Below are positions 6,188-6,836 of a stretch of 6,836 nucleotides of DNA, in pieces. Source of the DNA: Pseudomonadota bacterium (GTDB taxonomy: Bacteria > Pseudomonadota > Alphaproteobacteria > Rhizobiales > Rhizobiaceae). Within the stretch, counting starts at the first letter, position 1, and each line of letters opens with the position of its first letter. The stretch covers positions 1 to 6,836 of the forward strand of contig JAEYTV010000629.1 in NCBI GenBank assembly GCA_023433855.1, written 5' to 3'. A model generated the notes under the pieces. That model did no database searches. It had not been told where the DNA came from and was given only the letters and a program-made list of their open reading frames with translations. A program made the translations under genes and the position numbers.

Positions 6188-6836
6188 CACATGCTCCTTT
6201 CAGGGGATTGCACGGCGTCGATCATGGTGCCGAGCATTCCGGGCAAAGGGTGCAACGGCGTCGGGAAGGCCGGACGGCTTTGGCTGAGCCGCAGGTCGAG
6301 CAACGACTGTGCCGTCTGGTAGCTCAGTGGACCCGGATTGATCACGGGCACGGAAAGTTCGGCGGACAGGAAGGCGTGCGCCTGGTGCATGGTGGTCGAG
6401 CCGAGAACAATCACCTCCGCGCCATCTTCGTCGATGCAGCGCCGCGCTGCATCGAGCAGCAGTGGGAATACCTGCTCTTCCTTTCCAGACAGGAGGGATT
6501 GGTTGTCCGGGGTCACCCCGATGGAACGCGTTGAAGCGCACCGCCAGCCGAAACCGAGATCGGCGATGGTCTTCTTGTAGAGATGCCGCCAGCGGTCCCA
6601 CATCATCAGGATGGAGAAGCGCTCGCCGAGCATAGCCGCAGTCAACATGGCGACGCGCCCGGGACCTACCACTGGAATGTCGAGCATCGATCGCAGCGCC
6701 GCGACGCCGGAATCACTCATCGTGTCGATGCAGACGGCGTCGAAACCCTCCGCCTCGGCATTCCTGCCGGCCTCGAGAATGGTGACGTCAGCCAGGACGG
6801 AATCATGTTCGCTGGTGAAGTTGCGCGGGGCGGCAC
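6187..6836 (-). CDS. Asp/Glu/hydantoin racemase-superfamily protein B (N-terminus outside window)
   Basis: This paralog of protein A runs off the right edge; the last 215 residues are present, beginning in the window with AAPRNFTSEHDSVLADVTIL, so about 40 N-terminal residues are missing judging by A. It carries the same blocks: GFDAVCIDTMSDSGVAALRS, LDIPVVGPGRVAM, GAEVIVLGSTTMHQAHAFLS and VPVINPGPLSYQ. By eye about half the residues match A along the shared length. As in A, the usual two catalytic cysteines appear as Thr (in DTMSDSG) and Ser (in LGSTTM). An internal ATG at 6720 falls in the middle of the conserved first loop and is not the start. It is the most upstream gene seen in the operon; its TGA overlaps the ATG of A by one base, so the two are likely made together and may act together. 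The operon promoter must lie beyond the window. Confidence 0.82.
   Translation of the reverse strand, partial: AAPRNFTSEHDSVLADVTILEAGRNAEAEGFDAVCIDTMSDSGVAALRSMLDIPVVGPGRVAMLTAAMLGERFSILMMWDRWRHLYKKTIADLGFGWRCASTRSIGVTPDNQSLLSGKEEQVFPLLLDAARRCIDEDGAEVIVLGSTTMHQAHAFLSAELSVPVINPGPLSYQTAQSLLDLRLSQSRPAFPTPLHPLPGMLGTMIDAVQSPERSM
6194..6200 (-). promoter_or_regulatory. Shine-Dalgarno deciding the start of racemase-like protein A
   Basis: AAAGGAG on the minus strand lies 6 bases before ATG 6187 and only 3 bases before the competing GTG 6190, which favours the ATG. It is inside the 3' end of the paralog B gene, so re-initiation after translation of B is plausible. Confidence 0.65.
6706..6751 (-). 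repeat. DNA-level repeat of the racemase active-site segment (copy in gene B)
   Basis: This is the partner of 5936-5981 in the paralogous gene A, with about 6 differences in 46 bases. Most differences are at third codon positions, in keeping with purifying selection on the encoded loop. Confidence 0.7.

Noticed and set aside
6188..6190. GTG start for racemase-like protein A
   Set aside because: It is only 3 bases from the Shine-Dalgarno core, while the next codon, ATG 6187, has the normal spacing and forms the TGATG junction.

Overview
The window looks like high-GC (estimated by eye at about 60-65%) proteobacterial chromosome. Codon use, short intergenic gaps and the gene families fit an alphaproteobacterium, probably Hyphomicrobiales or Rhodobacterales; this is an inference from style and content, not a marker-gene assignment. 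The whole window is consistent with a sulfonate catabolism and uptake locus.

Left part, plus strand (1-1499): the 3' end of xsc (sulfoacetaldehyde acetyltransferase, start outside the window) is followed after 86 bases by pta (phosphate acetyltransferase, TTG start with a clear Shine-Dalgarno). This is the classical xsc-pta pair: Xsc splits sulfoacetaldehyde with phosphate into sulfite and acetyl phosphate, and Pta moves the acetyl group to CoA. A short hairpin sits between the two genes.

Middle and right, minus strand, reading from the right edge leftwards: two paralogous Asp/Glu/hydantoin-racemase-superfamily proteins (the first one cut by the window edge), two different NitT/TauT-type ABC permeases, one ABC ATPase and one periplasmic substrate-binding protein. 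Junctions are TGATG (1-base overlap), ATGA (4-base overlap), an 8-base overlap, a 13-base gap and a 60-base gap, so this is one operon with likely translational coupling. A strong intrinsic terminator (13-bp stem, then U6 on the minus strand) closes it at 1871-1909. Beyond it, still on the minus strand, is a small NIPSNAP-family gene that converges on pta with 24 bases between stop codons.

Working model: the transporter imports an organosulfonate or related organic anion, the racemase-like pair modifies it or a derivative, and the carbon reaches acetyl-CoA through sulfoacetaldehyde, Xsc and Pta. Only the Xsc-Pta step is firmly supported by sequence. The link between transporter, racemase-like proteins and Xsc is inferred from proximity. 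The most unusual signal is that both racemase-like paralogs appear to have Thr and Ser where the superfamily has its two catalytic cysteines.

No RNA genes, insertion sequences, CRISPR arrays or phage genes were seen. No intergenic stretch is longer than about 90 bases.
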